From: Verrucomicrobiaceae bacterium
GTDB lineage: Bacteria > Verrucomicrobiota > Verrucomicrobiia > Verrucomicrobiales > Verrucomicrobiaceae
Assembly (NCBI GenBank): GCA_016795465.1
Contig: JAEUHK010000030.1
Coordinates: forward strand, 209,003 to 273,002
Length of the DNA: 64,000 nt
Direction of reading: 5' to 3'
Both the position numbers and the translations under genes were made by a program. Below the pieces are notes generated by a model. That model had not been told where the DNA came from. It worked only from the letters and a program-made list of their open reading frames with translations, and ran no database searches. This document shows positions 6,310 through 14,408 of this stretch, in pieces; the first letter of the stretch is position 1; every line of letters begins with the position of its first letter.

Positions 6310-8382
6310 TCAGAATTTGACGTTCATCTGGATGTACACAAAACGCCCGGCACCGGGGACGCGCTGGCCGAGGCCGACATCGCTGCCGGGGACGCGGTTG
6401 AGGCCGCTGAGGTGGTCGGCGTAGCGTTCGTTGGTGATGTTTTCGACGCCGAGCTCAAGACCGAGGCCGTTGGCGAAGTCGCGGCCGAGGCGGTAATTCA
6501 GCAGGGCGTAGCCGCTGGTGGCGGGCTCGCCGTTGTAGGCGGCGGTTTTGTTCTGCTCGGCGGCGAGGACGAGTTCGAGGGTGTTTTTCCAGCCGAGCAC
6601 GCGGCCGTCGAACGCGAGGGTGCCGCGCAGCGGGGCGATGCGGTAGAGGTTGTCGTGGTTGCTGCGGTTCACACCGCGGACGTAGCTGAGCTGGCCTCGG
6701 AGGCCGAAGTCCTCGGTGAAGGCGTAGCGGAAGGAGGCGTCGATGCCGTAGAGGTCGGCGCGGCTGACGTTTTGATATTGGAGGACGGGCAGGCCGCCGA
6801 CGAGGCGTGCGATGGGCACGCCCTGGATGTAATCGCGGACGATGTTGTAGAAGGGCGTGGCTTTGACCTGCCATTTTTCGCCGTGGTAGTCGGCGGTGAA
6901 GGCGACCTGGTAGGAGGTCTCGGAGTCGAGATCGGGATTGCCGAGGTAGCTGCGGCCATCGGCCATGCCGGCATTGGCTCCGAGCGGGGTCCAGAGGTAG
7001 CGCTCGAGGAGGCTGGGGGCGCGGTTCTTTCTCGCAAAGGCGAGCTCGTAGGCGCTCCAGTCGTTCGGGGTGAAGCGGGTGCTGGCGGTGAAGTCGAAGT
7101 TCACATCGGTGAAGCGATGATCCCGGGCATTGAAGGCGGCGGCGTCCGCAGCGGCGGCGGGGAAGAAACGGGAGACGTTGGCGGCGTTGCTGAGGATGGT
7201 GTCATTGCGGACGCCGATGAGGGTGGTCCATTGCTTCGACCATTCGGCCTGCCACTCGGCATAGGCACCAAAGCGGGTGCGGGTGGCCTCGTGGAGGGTG
7301 TCCTGGAGGGCACCGGTGACCATGTTGCGCTGGTAGGCGTCGAATTCATTGCGGTGGAAGTCGGTGCCGAGGCGCAGGGTGTGGGCACCGCTCGGAAGCG
7401 AGACGCCGAGGCTGTAGCCGAAGTCGTCGCTGGTGGCGGGGGACTCCATGGGCATGCTGCCAGGGAGCAGCGGGCGCAGGGAGTAGTTGTTCATCAAGTG
7501 GTCGATGGTGTGGATGTAGGCACGGGCCTCGACGGTGCCGAAGTCATGCGTGGCAGTGTAGCGCAGGCCGAGGCGGACGCCGTCGTCCTCGATCATGTCC
7601 ATGGGCAGCGTGGGCGTGCCGGAGTCGCGGGTGCGGACGTAGCTGGTGTCCACGACGAGGACGCCGGAGCCGAGGCGCATGGCGGCGAGGATTTGATGCT
7701 GCATGGTCTCAAAGCCGGTGGCGTGCACGCGACCGCCGGGGAAGCGGAGGTCATTGGCCCGCTCCCAGGAGCCCTGGTAGCTGGCGGCGAAGCCGGTGCT
7801 GGCGGCGCTGCCTTTGAGGCTGAAGCCGTAGCCGTCATTGCTGCTGCGGAAGTGGCTGCCCATCTCGGCGGAGGCGATGGACTGCTGCTCCGCGGTGGCA
7901 AAGCGAGGCTCGGGCGAGCGCACGATGACGGTGCCGGCGATGCTGTCACCGCCCTGGCTCACGGGCGTGATGCCAGCCATGACGGCGAGGGTATCCATGG
8001 AGCCGCGTGAGGCGTAGTGCAGCGGCGGGTCCATGTGGTTCGGGCACGCGGGTGAGATGGTGGCGCCATCGACGGAGATTTTGACGCGGTCTCCACTGAG
8101 GCCGTGGAGCTGCACGATGCCGGTCTGGGAGCCATTGCGCAAAATGGCCGCGCCAGGTGTGTTCGCGAGCATGGAGGCTCCATCGGTGCCGCGGGCCTTT
8201 GCGGCATCGAGATCGACGCTTTGCGCACTGAGCGGAGCGCCCTCCGGCAGTCGCGTGCCGGTGATGACGACCTCAGGGAGCACGGTGGGCTTCGTGGAGG
8301 CTGGTTTTTTCGTGGGAGTGGCCGCAGGCTGGCCGAGTGTGGTGCCTGCGAGCAGGAGCAAACAGAGAGAAATGGGTTTCAT
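6310..8382 (-). CDS. TonB-dependent copper receptor of the OprC/NosA type
   Basis: A 690-residue outer-membrane receptor. A signal peptide (to about residue 18) is followed by a plug domain with the TonB-box-like 'LPEVVITGTRLP' and then a 22-strand-type barrel ending in Phe ('IQMNVKF'). The plug has 'SPACPNHMDPP', whose C113-x3-M117 pair matches the CxxxM copper site of OprC. 'DHLMNN' supplies H295-x-M297, matching the HxM half of that site. Both halves being present makes copper the best substrate call. The upstream small CxxC protein gene reads in the same direction and is probably cotranscribed. Confidence 0.85.
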   Translation of the reverse strand: MKPISLCLLLLAGTTLGQPAATPTKKPASTKPTVLPEVVITGTRLPEGAPLSAQSVDLDAAKARGTDGASMLANTPGAAILRNGSQTGIVQLHGLSGDRVKISVDGATISPACPNHMDPPLHYASRGSMDTLAVMAGITPVSQGGDSIAGTVIVRSPEPRFATAEQQSIASAEMGSHFRSSNDGYGFSLKGSAASTGFAASYQGSWERANDLRFPGGRVHATGFETMQHQILAAMRLGSGVLVVDTSYVRTRDSGTPTLPMDMIEDDGVRLGLRYTATHDFGTVEARAYIHTIDHLMNNYSLRPLLPGSMPMESPATSDDFGYSLGVSLPSGAHTLRLGTDFHRNEFDAYQRNMVTGALQDTLHEATRTRFGAYAEWQAEWSKQWTTLIGVRNDTILSNAANVSRFFPAAAADAAAFNARDHRFTDVNFDFTASTRFTPNDWSAYELAFARKNRAPSLLERYLWTPLGANAGMADGRSYLGNPDLDSETSYQVAFTADYHGEKWQVKATPFYNIVRDYIQGVPIARLVGGLPVLQYQNVSRADLYGIDASFRYAFTEDFGLRGQLSYVRGVNRSNHDNLYRIAPLRGTLAFDGRVLGWKNTLELVLAAEQNKTAAYNGEPATSGYALLNYRLGRDFANGLGLELGVENITNERYADHLSGLNRVPGSDVGLGQRVPGAGRFVYIQMNVKF

Positions 8383-8506
8383 GGGAAATAAGGATAAGGT
8401 GAGTGCCTCCGCGGCATGCGGAAGGCGTGTGAGGAGGACGCCGAGCGCCGCACGGCATGAAACCGGGCGCGATGAAGCTCAGCGTGAGTGAGTCGAAACA
8501 GCGTGA

Positions 8507-8920
8507 TCAGGCCTCACCGCGTCGTGGCGGGGGCTTTTCCGGCTCGTGCCCGAAAACATGGAACGTCGTGACAAACACTGGCGGCCTCCATTGAAGCACC
8601 GGAGGCCTGAAAAGACGCGGCGGAGTCTCGCTGGCCGTGGCGAGGAACTTGACCGCGGCCTTCTCCGGTGCGGGCGATTGCGGAGCGGGCTTGTTTTGGG
8701 CCTTGCGGGCCAGTTGGCAGAGCTCGCAGGGATGCTCGCCATCGAAGGTCATCTCCACCGCCTGCATGAGCGAGGTTTGACCCGCATAGCTCACAAGCAT
8801 CCGCGCCCACGCGAAACCCTGCACCACGCCCCAAGGCACGCCGATGGACACGCAGGCCATCAGCACCATGGCAAGCCTCAGCACGCAAAGCGGGCAGCGG
8901 CGGATGGGACGGAAGATCAT
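8507..8920 (-). CDS. small envelope protein with two CxxC motifs next to the copper receptor (DUF2946-like)
   Basis: A 137-residue protein with one N-terminal hydrophobic segment (about residues 13-35) preceded by 'RRCPLC'. A 'GEHPCELCQLARKA' motif and a proline-rich C-terminal tail follow. HPCxLC is the pattern of DUF2946 proteins, which accompany copper TonB receptors in Proteobacteria; the match is by pattern only. It lies 124 bp upstream of the receptor on the same strand. ATG 8920 places the CxxC and hydrophobic segment at the N-terminus; the longer frame adds a sequence that reads through the next gene's terminator. A likely role is metal handling in the periplasm. Confidence 0.6.
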   Translation of the reverse strand: MIFRPIRRCPLCVLRLAMVLMACVSIGVPWGVVQGFAWARMLVSYAGQTSLMQAVEMTFDGEHPCELCQLARKAQNKPAPQSPAPEKAAVKFLATASETPPRLFRPPVLQWRPPVFVTTFHVFGHEPEKPPPRRGEA

Positions 8921-8990
8921 TGGCGATCCTACGAACGCAGAATCAGGATCGAAATGGCATTCACCGCCCTGATTTTGCGCCGCATGCCAC

Positions 8991-9024
8991 ACAAAAAACG
9001 GCATCCCGTTTCGGGGATGCCGTT
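8991..9024 (-). terminator. rho-independent terminator of the RNA-binding protein gene
   Basis: A perfect 11-bp stem (8997-9007 with 9014-9024, 6-nt loop) is followed on the minus strand by a run of six T. It sits 22 nt past the stop codon. Confidence 0.9.
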
Positions 9025-9045
9025 GTGAAGTTGTTGGAGGGTGGA

Positions 9046-9519
9046 TTAATAGCCGCCTTCTTCGCCGAAGCCGTCGCGATTGCCACGGCTGTAGCCGCCT
9101 TTGCCGCCGCCACCGCCACCGTAGCCGCCGCGACCACCGCCGCCGCCACCACCGTAGCCACCACGGCCACCGCCGCCGCCACCACCGTAGCCGCCGCGAC
9201 CACCGCCGCCGCCACCACCGTAGCCGCCACGGCCACCGCCGCCGCCACCACCGAAGCCGCCGGGACGCTCTTCCTTCGGACGCGCTTCATTGATGCCGAG
9301 CTTGCGGCCGCCGAAATCCTGGCCGTTGAGGCCATTGATCGCTGCCTGCATTTCTTCGGGCGTGCCCATCGTGACGAAGGCAAAGCCGCGGGGACGACCG
9401 GAGACGCGATCCATCGGGAGGAAGACGTCGGTCACGGAGCCGAATTGGGAGAAGAGGGACTGGATGTCCTCCTGAGTGGCGCTGAAGGGCAGATTGCCCA
9501 CATACATTTTGGTATTCAT
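9046..9519 (-). CDS. glycine-rich RRM RNA-binding protein
   Basis: A 157-residue protein. Residues 1-80 form one RNA recognition motif with RNP2 'MYVGNLPF' and RNP1 'RGFAFVTM'. The rest is a glycine-rich tail made of four near-identical 11-residue units of the type [11 protein letters not shown], ending 'GFGEEGGY'. The architecture matches the cold-inducible Rbp proteins of cyanobacteria and other bacteria, which bind single-stranded RNA. ATG 9519 starts exactly at the RRM; the longer frame to 9615 adds unrelated sequence. It has its own terminator and is probably monocistronic. Confidence 0.9.
   Translation of the reverse strand: MNTKMYVGNLPFSATQEDIQSLFSQFGSVTDVFLPMDRVSGRPRGFAFVTMGTPEEMQAAINGLNGQDFGGRKLGINEARPKEERPGGFGGGGGGGRGGYGGGGGGGRGGYGGGGGGGRGGYGGGGGGGRGGYGGGGGGKGGYSRGNRDGFGEEGGY
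9121..9252. repeat. 33-bp tandem repeat, four units, inside the RRM gene
   Basis: Units begin at 9121, 9154, 9187 and 9220, each encoding 11 residues of the glycine-rich tail. Units 1 and 3, and units 2 and 4, share the same third-base variants, which suggests a 66-bp duplication of a two-unit block. Copy number could vary by slippage without breaking the frame. Confidence 0.85.
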
Positions 9520-9701
9520 GTCTGAACTTAACGGTGTTTGAAGGGAGGCGCGTCTCCCGAGTGCCGCCTCGCTGCATGGCAGACCATCAAGCACCAACCT
9601 GATGATTCCACACACAACTTAGCCTTTATCAGGTTAACGTGACCGGCGGCCTCTTCGGCGGTTTTCGGACGCTTCGCAACCGATACTTTTAGCCACTTTG
9701 C

Positions 9702-10742
9702 TCAGCCTTGGCGGGACTCCGTGCCGTCCACGATGTAGCCGGCGGGCGGGATGGGGCCGGTCATGCCGGCCTCGCCGAGAGGCACATTCTGCCCGGCTTC
9801 GGGCTTCGAACCCGTGCCTCGCATGTTGATGATCTTCTTCATGAGGTCGAACCAGAACTGCGCCCCGAGCGCCGCCGCCGCGCCGGCCATGAGCCAGCCG
9901 AGGAGGCTCTCGAAGAAGGTGCTGATGGGATGCTTGGCCCAGGCCGCAGCGGTGGTTTTATTCCAGCCGACCGGGAATCCAGCGTCAGCGAGCTCGGTGA
10001 TGGCCTCATCAAACACGGCCCGTGCGCCTTTGGACTCCTCCACGCCCATGCGGGCGGCCAGATCCGACTGGGCCTTCACGGAGGCCTCGGCCTTTTGCAC
10101 GAAGGCGGTGCGCAGCTCGTCATTGGTGGAAAGGGCACGTGTGATGGCCATCACGTTCAAATTACATGCCACGGCCAGCACGAGGCCGACGATAAAATTC
10201 CACATCTGCGTGAGGCGTTTATACCAGCCGGTGGTGCGGTCCATCATGGAGTCAAACCATTGCCCGGCGAGGAATTGGAAGACACTCATCGGCTCCTGGC
10301 CGGGGAGCAGATTCCGCTCGGCATCGCGGCTGAGGGCCATGAGCGGGCCTTTCGCGGCCTCGGGCAAGGCCTTGATGCCGCTCTGCACGATCTCCCAGCG
10401 GGTCTCGGCCTTTTCGGCGGTGCCTTTCGTCTCCAGCAGGTCCATGAGCACCTGGCTGAACTGCGAGTTCGACAGGTAGGACGGGAAATCCTTCGCCACG
10501 CTGGCATCGGCCGCAGTGTGGCGATGCATCGCGGCCATGAGCGGATGCGCCACGAAGTCCTGCAGCGGCTGCGCACCTTTCCCGTGGCCGCTTTGAGGCA
10601 GCAGATGGGAGAGCGCCTTCCATAGCATCTTGCCGCGGGCATTGGTCCAGGAGAGGATCATCTCGCTCGTGGTGGAGACGAGCACGCTGAAGAGGAAAAA
10701 GATGAACGAGAGCCCGAGGGCGACATCAAGGGTCTGGAGCAT
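9702..10742 (-). CDS. uncharacterised membrane protein
   Basis: A 346-residue protein I cannot place in a named family. It has a hydrophobic N-terminus (about residues 8-28), a large, mostly alpha-helical, charged region, a membrane segment around residues 186-206 ('WNFIVGLVLAVACNLNVMAI') and another near 275-300 ('SLLGWLMAGAAAALGAQFWF'). The tail is soluble and proline/glycine-rich. The long helical region between the first two membrane segments could be a cytoplasmic or periplasmic domain. It is divergent from the isomerase-like gene across 100 bp. Confidence 0.7.
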   Translation of the reverse strand: MLQTLDVALGLSFIFFLFSVLVSTTSEMILSWTNARGKMLWKALSHLLPQSGHGKGAQPLQDFVAHPLMAAMHRHTAADASVAKDFPSYLSNSQFSQVLMDLLETKGTAEKAETRWEIVQSGIKALPEAAKGPLMALSRDAERNLLPGQEPMSVFQFLAGQWFDSMMDRTTGWYKRLTQMWNFIVGLVLAVACNLNVMAITRALSTNDELRTAFVQKAEASVKAQSDLAARMGVEESKGARAVFDEAITELADAGFPVGWNKTTAAAWAKHPISTFFESLLGWLMAGAAAALGAQFWFDLMKKIINMRGTGSKPEAGQNVPLGEAGMTGPIPPAGYIVDGTESRQG

Positions 10743-10842
10743 GGCGGGCGCATGGTGGCCTCGAAACGCGCGATGTCGAAAGCGGAAATGGCAAATTCAG
10801 GCATCGACTTCGCGTTTCGGATGCCTCACCATGCCGCCCGCC
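10743..10842. promoter_or_regulatory. divergent intergenic region with a 9-bp inverted repeat
   Basis: This 100-bp gap lies between two divergent genes. It contains a perfect inverted repeat, CGAAACGCG (10762-10770) and CGCGTTTCG (10811-10819), with 40 bp between the arms. Half-sites of this spacing could bind a regulator serving both genes. No clear -10/-35 pair is seen. Confidence 0.35.
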
Positions 10843-11733
10843 ATGAACAACCGCCGTCATTTCCTCTCCACCCTCCTCGGTGCCAGCGCCGCCACTGCCC
10901 TCGCTCAAGACGCGAAGCTCTCCTACCTCGGCGAGAACATCCAGTTTGGCCTGGTGACCTATCAATGGGGCAAGGACTGGGACATCCCGACGATCATCCA
11001 AAACTGCTCCGCGGCCAAAGTGACTGGCGTGGAGCTGCGGGTGGAGCACAAGCACAACGTCACGCCCGATCTTACTCCAGCGCAACGTGCGGAGGTGCGC
11101 CGCCAGTTTGAAGATGCTCCGGTGAAGCTGCTCGGCATGGGAACGAACTTCGAATTCCACTCCGCGAATGCCGATGAGGTGCGCAAGAACATCGACGGCG
11201 CGAAGGCCTTCATCAAACTCAGCCACGACATCGGCGGCACCGGTGTGAAGGTGAAGCCGAATGCGCTGCCAAAGGATGTGCCCACGGAGAAGACACTCGT
11301 GCAGATCGGCAAAGCCCTCGCGGAACTCGGAGATCATGCGATCGGCTTTGGTCAGGAGATCCGCCTCGAGGTGCATGGCAAGGACACCTCCCTGCTGCCG
11401 AACATCAAAACGATCATGGATGCCTGCGCCGACGCCGAAAACGTCCGCGTCTGCTGGAACTCGAATGACACGGATCTCGAAGGCGAGGGCATCGAGGCGA
11501 ACTTCGCGATGGTCAAAGACCGCCTCGCCCATGTCACGCACATCCGCGGCGTGAGCCTCGCGCCGAACTACCCTTTCCCCAAACTCGCCAAGCTGCTCGT
11601 CGAGGCCGATTACGAAGGCCATGTGTGCCTCGAAGCCGCCAAACTCCCCGCTGGCGACATCGTGGCCGCGCTGGCGGAGCAGCGTGAGCTTTTCATGAAC
11701 CTCATCACTGAGGCCCGGAAGGCCGCAGCGTGA
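10843..11733 (+). CDS. Tat-exported sugar phosphate isomerase/epimerase-like TIM barrel
   Basis: A 296-residue protein of the xylose isomerase-like TIM-barrel superfamily. It has a twin-arginine signal ('MNNRRHFLSTLLGASAATALA') and is therefore likely exported folded. The barrel shows the expected strands 'IQFGLVTYQWG', 'VELRVEH', 'RLEVHG' and 'VRVCWNSNDTD', with acidic and His residues that could bind a divalent metal. Proteins like this are very frequent in Verrucomicrobia and Planctomycetes and are presumed to act on sugars or polyols. The substrate is unknown. ATG 10843 puts the RR motif near the N-terminus; an in-frame ATG 12 nt upstream is possible. Confidence 0.8.
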   Translation: MNNRRHFLSTLLGASAATALAQDAKLSYLGENIQFGLVTYQWGKDWDIPTIIQNCSAAKVTGVELRVEHKHNVTPDLTPAQRAEVRRQFEDAPVKLLGMGTNFEFHSANADEVRKNIDGAKAFIKLSHDIGGTGVKVKPNALPKDVPTEKTLVQIGKALAELGDHAIGFGQEIRLEVHGKDTSLLPNIKTIMDACADAENVRVCWNSNDTDLEGEGIEANFAMVKDRLAHVTHIRGVSLAPNYPFPKLAKLLVEADYEGHVCLEAAKLPAGDIVAALAEQRELFMNLITEARKAAA

Positions 11734-11745
11734 GTCTGAACCTCC

Positions 11746-12201
11746 TCAGCTCTTCGGAGCGGAAGGGATCGGCAGGCCATCGGTCTCCGAAAGACGCAGG
11801 GTCAGCAGATGGCAGAGCATCTTCTGACGCGGTGTGAGCCTTCTGTCGATGCGAAGACGCTCGTAATGGGCCAGGAGGTAGGGCAAGGGCCTGCCGCGCA
11901 GTGCTCGTTTTAACTCAGCCATCACACGGTCCACCTCAGCATCCGTCACAGAGGGGGCCTCATTGCGAAACTCGACGAGTTGCGCTGGCGATAAATCGAA
12001 TGGACGTGGCCCGGATTCCAGTTCCTGACGCACCTTGCCCAGCGTCTCATCGACGACGCCACTGGGTGGCATCTGGCCGTTTTGGGTCATCGCATCACGG
12101 ATGTCCCGACGAATCTGCTGGATGACCACGTCCGGCAAGGAAGCAAAGGCCCCGGGCACGAGGAGCACCAGTATCGACAATAAGAAGATGGGTGTTTTCA
12201 T
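11746..12201 (-). CDS. small secreted protein of unknown function
   Basis: A 151-residue protein with a signal peptide (about residues 1-20, 'LLVPGAFAS'). The remainder is helical and charged, with no cysteine-based motif and no recognised domain. It ends 12 nt from the convergent isomerase-like gene. The clean signal peptide and absence of a better frame on either strand support it as real. Confidence 0.65.
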   Translation of the reverse strand: MKTPIFLLSILVLLVPGAFASLPDVVIQQIRRDIRDAMTQNGQMPPSGVVDETLGKVRQELESGPRPFDLSPAQLVEFRNEAPSVTDAEVDRVMAELKRALRGRPLPYLLAHYERLRIDRRLTPRQKMLCHLLTLRLSETDGLPIPSAPKS

Positions 12202-12319
12202 CGCCCGGAAAGCGTGGCGAAACTCGCCCTGCCGTCAACCACGGCCAAACAGGTTGCGGCGCGGCATGGGAAGTGCTTTTTCGGTGTCTCCGCGTGCCCG
12301 GCCGCCTCTCGCACGCTCC

Positions 12320-12350
12320 ACTCCAACCCTCCATCACTCCATCCATCGCT
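12320..12350. repeat. short degenerate tandem repeat upstream of pgi
   Basis: The 30 bp just before the pgi start read as degenerate copies of an octamer like CTCCATCA. Similar purine/pyrimidine-biased short repeats occur at 2708-2745 (GGAGTGATAGAGTGG type) and 4535-4562 (AATGACGAATGATGAATG type), each in a gap next to a gene start. Confidence 0.45.
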
Positions 12351-12351
12351 C

Positions 12352-13920
12352 ATGAGCCACTGGGATCGCTTTCAGAAGTACTTCGTCCGTTACCCGCACA
12401 TCGGTTTTTCCATCGACATCAGCCGCATGGGCTTTGAGGACAGCCTGTTCACGAAAATGGCCGGCAAGATCGATCATGCCTTCAAGGCCATGAAGGAGCT
12501 TGAGGCCGGTGCCATCGCCAATCCGGACGAAAACCGCATGGTGGGCCATTACTGGCTGCGTGACTCGAAACTGGCTCCGGATGCCACGATCCAAAAGGAG
12601 ATCGATGAGACACTCGAAGCCACGCTGAAGTTTGCGGCGGACGTTCATGCCGGCTCGATCAAGGCGGCGAACGGCCAGAAATTCACCCGCGTGCTGGTGG
12701 TGGGCATCGGCGGTTCCGCACTGGGGCCGCAGCTCGTGGCGCACGCCATCACACCGGCGAATCCGCCCATGGCGATCTCGTTTTTCGACAACACCGACCC
12801 CGATGGCATGGACCGCGTGCTGGCGGAGATCGGTGACGGGCTCGCCACGACGCTGACGCTGGTGATTTCGAAATCCGGAGGCACCAAAGAAACTCGCAAT
12901 GGCATGCTCGAAGCCGAGGCGGCTTATAAAAAGGCGGGCCTGGACTTCGCGAAGCACGCCGTGGCCGTAACCGGTCTCGACAGCGAACTGGACAAGCACG
13001 CGGTGAAGCAGGGCTGGCTGGCCCGTTTCCCCATGTGGGACTGGGTGGGCGGCCGCACGAGCGTGATGAGTGCCGTGGGCACCATCGCCGCCGCTTTGCA
13101 GGGCGTGGATGTGCGTCAGTTCCTGGCCGGAGCCGCGGCAATGGATGCGGAGACGCGTGCCCGTCCGGCTCGTGAGAATGCGGCAATGCTGCTCGCACTC
13201 ATGTGGTATCACGCCGGTGGTGGCAAAGGCCTGAAGGACATGGTCGTGCTGCCTTACAAGGACCGTCTGGTGCTCTTCTCGAAGTATCTCCAGCAGCTCG
13301 TCATGGAGAGCCTGGGCAAGGAGCATGATCTGAGCGGTGCTGTGGTGAATCAAGGTGTGGCCGTGTATGGCAACAAAGGCTCCACCGACCAGCACGCCTA
13401 TGTGCAGCAGCTTCGCGATGGCGTGAACAACTTCTTCGCCACCTTCATCGAGGTGCGCAAAGCACGTGATGCGGCCCCGCTCGAGGTCGAGCCCGGCTTC
13501 AACAGCGGTGACTACTTGCAGGGATTCCTGCGTGGCACGCGGAAGGCATTGTCCGACAAGAGCCGTGAGAACATCACGCTGAGCATCGAGGAGGTCAGCG
13601 CGTTCACGCTTGGCCTGCTCGTTGGTCTTTTCGAGCGGGCGGTGGGCTTTTACGCCAGCCTCGTGAACATCAACGCCTACCACCAGCCCGGCGTGGAGGC
13701 AGGCAAGAAGGCCGCGACGGATTTCCTGAAGCAATTGACCCAAGTGAAGACGGCTCTGATCACCTCGAAGGAGCCGCTCACTGCTGCCGAAGTGGCCGCA
13801 AGCCTCAGCATTGATGCCGAGGACGCCTTCCATATGCTCACTCATCTCTCCGCCAATGGCGCGGCCAAGGTGGTGGAACAGGGAGTGACACCGGCGGGTG
13901 ACCGTTTCAGCGTCTCCTGA
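12352..13920 (+). CDS. pgi: glucose-6-phosphate isomerase with C-terminal extension
   Basis: A 522-residue cytosolic enzyme interconverting glucose 6-phosphate and fructose 6-phosphate. The SIS domains show '[14 protein letters not shown]', the phosphate loop '[13 protein letters not shown]', '[13 protein letters not shown]' (first PGI signature region), '[11 protein letters not shown]' with the catalytic His, and '[14 protein letters not shown]' with the catalytic Lys. About 50 residues after the core ('[13 protein letters not shown]' onward) read like a small winged-helix domain that shorter PGIs lack. ATG 12352 was chosen; the frame upstream is a short-repeat region with no homology. It may be expressed alone. 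Confidence 0.93.
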   Translation: MSHWDRFQKYFVRYPHIGFSIDISRMGFEDSLFTKMAGKIDHAFKAMKELEAGAIANPDENRMVGHYWLRDSKLAPDATIQKEIDETLEATLKFAADVHAGSIKAANGQKFTRVLVVGIGGSALGPQLVAHAITPANPPMAISFFDNTDPDGMDRVLAEIGDGLATTLTLVISKSGGTKETRNGMLEAEAAYKKAGLDFAKHAVAVTGLDSELDKHAVKQGWLARFPMWDWVGGRTSVMSAVGTIAAALQGVDVRQFLAGAAAMDAETRARPARENAAMLLALMWYHAGGGKGLKDMVVLPYKDRLVLFSKYLQQLVMESLGKEHDLSGAVVNQGVAVYGNKGSTDQHAYVQQLRDGVNNFFATFIEVRKARDAAPLEVEPGFNSGDYLQGFLRGTRKALSDKSRENITLSIEEVSAFTLGLLVGLFERAVGFYASLVNINAYHQPGVEAGKKAATDFLKQLTQVKTALITSKEPLTAAEVAASLSIDAEDAFHMLTHLSANGAAKVVEQGVTPAGDRFSVS

Positions 13921-13994
13921 CAAATCCCCGATTGCGCGGGTGCGGCTGCCGTTTTAAGCATGACCCGCTGCACTCGCGCCCCATCCGCCGACCA

Positions 13995-14354
13995 ATGGAC
14001 ACCAGCAAATTTCCCATCGAATACCAGATCGCCTGCATCGTGCTGACGGCGCTTTTCTTGTGGTCGTTCAGCGTGGCGAGGGAGCCCCGCGGCTGGCGCA
14101 GGCTCTTTCAGAGCATGTTCTCGAAGTCGGACAATTTTTCGGTGAACAAGAACAAAGTCATCGACGAGTCTTTGAAGCGTTACGGCATCCTCATTGCCAT
14201 GACGATCCTCGTGGCGGACGTGACCTGCTTTGTGCTGATGGTGACCTACCCTCTTCGCATGAAGCAAATCTCCAAGGAAGACCGCGAGCGTCAGGGCGAG
14301 ATCATGCGCATTCAGGGGAACAATCCCGAAGTGTCACGCACGAAGGCCTTCTGA
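13995..14354 (+). CDS. small two-helix membrane protein, unknown
   Basis: A 119-residue protein with two predicted transmembrane helices, at about residues 10-28 ('YQIACIVLTALFLWSF') and 68-90 ('GILIAMTILVADVTCFVLMV'). They are joined by a basic cytoplasmic loop and followed by a charged C-terminal tail. It is not a family I recognise. It lies 74 bp after pgi and 54 bp before the pseudokinase gene on the same strand, so it may share a transcript with either. Confidence 0.6.
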   Translation: MDTSKFPIEYQIACIVLTALFLWSFSVAREPRGWRRLFQSMFSKSDNFSVNKNKVIDESLKRYGILIAMTILVADVTCFVLMVTYPLRMKQISKEDRERQGEIMRIQGNNPEVSRTKAF

Positions 14355-14408
14355 GCTCCGCGGCCATGCCGCTTGCGGCCTTGAGCACCTGCGCCAAAGT
14401 ACCCGGTC

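Noticed and set aside
6292..8010. 572-residue plus-strand open frame
   Set aside because: Antisense shadow of the TonB receptor. Its composition is Val/Gly/Ala/Glu-biased with no domain, as expected for a complementary frame in GC-rich DNA.
9121..9252. CRISPR-like array of 33-bp units
   Set aside because: Units are contiguous with no spacers and encode the glycine-rich tail in frame.
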